Shown here piece after piece: positions 62,393 to 64,000 of a stretch of 64,000 bases of DNA. Source of the stretch: Ariolimax columbianus (lineage: Eukaryota; Mollusca; Gastropoda; Stylommatophora; Arionidae); contig JAVGWX010000013.1 in the NCBI GenBank assembly GCA_036924085.1, positions 44,071,175 through 44,135,174 of the forward strand. The letters are read 5' to 3'. Each line of letters opens with the position of its first letter. Position 1 is the first letter of the stretch. Both the position numbers and the translations under genes were made by a program. The notes under the pieces are model-generated. The model searched no databases. It saw only the letters and a program-made list of their open reading frames with translations, and was not told the DNA's origin.

Positions 62393-62616
62393 ACACACAC
62401 AAATTTGCCTGATGCTGTTCAATTTTTCCGTTTTGTTGCAAAGATTATTTTTAACCAATTAAGCCGTGTCTTTTCACAAAATTGAATTGCTTCAGTTGTT
62501 AAGCCGACAAAACACGGATATTTGCTTCTAAGACTGTTTTTTTCAGTTTTGTTTTTTCCCTGTCTGGAATCAATATATCACATTTCGAATGATCTTCCTT
62601 TTTGTCATTAAGGATT

Positions 62617-63620
62617 GAAGTATGATTGAAGCTCTCATCTTTTAACTTTGATTGAAGCTCTCATCTTTTAACTTTGATTGAAGCTCTCATCTTTTGACTA
62701 TGATTGAAGCTCTCATCTCTTGACTATTATTGAAGCTCTCATCTCTTGACTATGATTGAAGCTCTCATCTCTAGACTATGATTGAAGCTCTCATCTCTTG
62801 ACTATGATTGAAGCTCTCATCTCCTGACTATGATTGAAGCTCTCTTCTCTTGACTATGATTGAAGCTCTCATCTTTTGACTAGGATTGAAGCTCTCATCT
62901 TTTGACTATGATTGAAGCTTTTATCTTTTGACTAGGATTGAAGCTCTCATCTCTTTACTAGGATTGAAGCTCTCATCTTTTTACTAGGATTGAAGCTACC
63001 ATCTCTTGACTAGGATTGAATATATCATTTCTTGACCATGATTGAAGCGTTTATCTTTTAACATTTATTGAAGTGCTCATACCTCGACCAGGATTGAAGC
63101 CGTAATCTCTTAACTTTGATTGGAGTTCTCATCTCTTAACCTTGATTGAAGTTCTCATCTCTAAACGAGGGTTAAAGTTATCATATGTTGACCAGAAATG
63201 AAGGTCTCATCTCTTGACCATGATTGAAGCTCTCATCTATTGTCCAGGATTGAAGCTCGCATCTATTGTCCAGGATTGAAGCTCTCATCTATTGTCCATG
63301 ATTGAAGCTCTCATCTCCAAATGAGTATTGCAGCTCTCATCTCTTGACCAGAAATACAGCTCTCATATCTTGACTAGGATTGAAGCTCTCATATCTTGAC
63401 TATGATTGAAGCTCTCATCTCTTGACTAGGATTGAAGCTCTCATATCTTGACTAGGATTGAAGCTCTCCTCTTAACCAGGATTGATGCTCTCATATCTTG
63501 ACTAGGATTGAAGCTCTCATCTTTTGACCAAGATTGAAGGGCTCATCTCTTGATCACGACTGAAGTTCTCATCACTTGAACAAGATTCAAGCTCTCATCT
63601 CTTGAGACCAGGATCGGAGC
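62617..63620. repeat. 26-bp minisatellite, about 1 kb
   Basis: About 37 copies of GATTGAAGCTCTCATCTCTT plus GACTAT, more diverged in the middle (63000-63350). Direct abutting copies without unique spacers rule out CRISPR. Confidence 0.95.
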
Positions 63621-63639
63621 TATAATCGTATGCTCAGAA

Positions 63640-63805
63640 TAGGTCGGTTTTTCTGAATTTGTCCTCATAACTGTAGTTCTGGAATTCCACTATTATCAAG
63701 TTTGCCCCTTTTTGCTGTGTATCATTTCCAGCGTATTTATTTCCCCTCTACGATAAAGAATCCACACCTGTACGCAGTACTCCAATCTAAATAAAACCCT
63801 CACAC
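63640..63805 (-). pseudogene. LINE fragment (group 3), internal part
   Basis: Complement matches the region upstream of the C-terminal block seen at 48500-48660 (GAATTCCAGAACTACAGTTA, GAGGACAAATTCAGAAAAAC), without the 3' tail. Confidence 0.7.
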
Positions 63806-64000
63806 TGGCCCCCATCTATTTGTCTTCCTTCCCCCCCCCCCCCCCCCCCGCCTCCCCCATTCTTCCATCAGTTCTCTTCCCCCCTCTCTTATATCAATAT
63901 CACGCCCTCCCGGCTTATATTGCCTTCTCATTGTTCTCCTATCTGGACCACTATTTGTCCACGCTTGGCTTATCAGGCATATTCCGCCACTTTTTGTTTG
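63806..64000. other. C-rich tract and spacer
   Basis: A run of about 18 C at 63832-63849, otherwise unassigned. Confidence 0.6.

Noticed and set aside
62617..63620. CRISPR-like periodic array (also 41-, 38- and 25-bp arrays)
   Set aside because: Units abut directly with no unique spacers, there are no cas genes and the genome is eukaryotic.

Overview
The window is animal nuclear DNA, most likely from a gastropod mollusc. It has spliced exons with GT-AG borders, many families of non-LTR retrotransposon, mariner transposons, tRNA-derived SINEs and very many minisatellites. There is no bacterial gene organisation. The mollusc assignment is an inference from the repeat style (one SINE module resembles, from memory, a repeat common in abalone); no marker gene proves it.

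Host gene. One real split gene can be followed on the minus strand, an LRRC74-like (ribonuclease-inhibitor type leucine-rich repeat) protein. Exons are at 32624-32723, 16685-16866, 14303-14410, 6035-6128 and probably 5638-5741/5744. All junctions keep phase (1, 0, 0, 1) and the joined coding sequence is open. Its introns, about 15.8, 2.3, 8.2 and 0.3 kb, hold nearly everything in the left half of the window.

Mobile elements. At least five LINE groups are seen, all broken. (1) RTE-like at 7.7-8.2, 9.4-10.5, 21.5-23.0 and 29.3-30.2 kb. (2) An APE + RT + RNase H LINE with a (GAA)n tail at 19.7, 21.1, 26.8 and 52.6-55.3 kb. (3) A CR1/L2-like LINE whose 3' tail holds a 16-bp palindrome, at 2.4, 31.8, 45.7, 47.4, 48.2 and 63.7 kb. 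(4) A group whose C-terminus reads GRPRGRWIDDI, at 0.4, 3.5, 17.6, 30.4, 41.0 and 42.4 kb. (5) A group with the LYACETWT motif at 1.6, 33.1 and 34.7 kb. Non-autonomous families are a tRNA-headed SINE (S1), a 360-bp GAA-tailed SINE-like element (S2), a SINE with two alternative tails (S3), an element carrying its own satellite (S4) and a SINE with a shortened tRNA head (S5). Three mariner relics lie at 6.2, 15.2 and 57.6 kb. Two contain an S1 insertion with target-site duplications and the third abuts one.

Tandem repeats. About 30 arrays with units of 2-93 bp make up roughly a sixth of the window. The main new pattern is that several arrays are amplified 3' ends of retroelements: the S2 tail at 24.0 kb, the S4 tail at 37.3 kb and a LINE C-terminus at 30.8 kb. 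The long repetitive ORFs over these arrays (up to 760 codons) follow from unit length and lack of stop codons, and I do not count them as genes.
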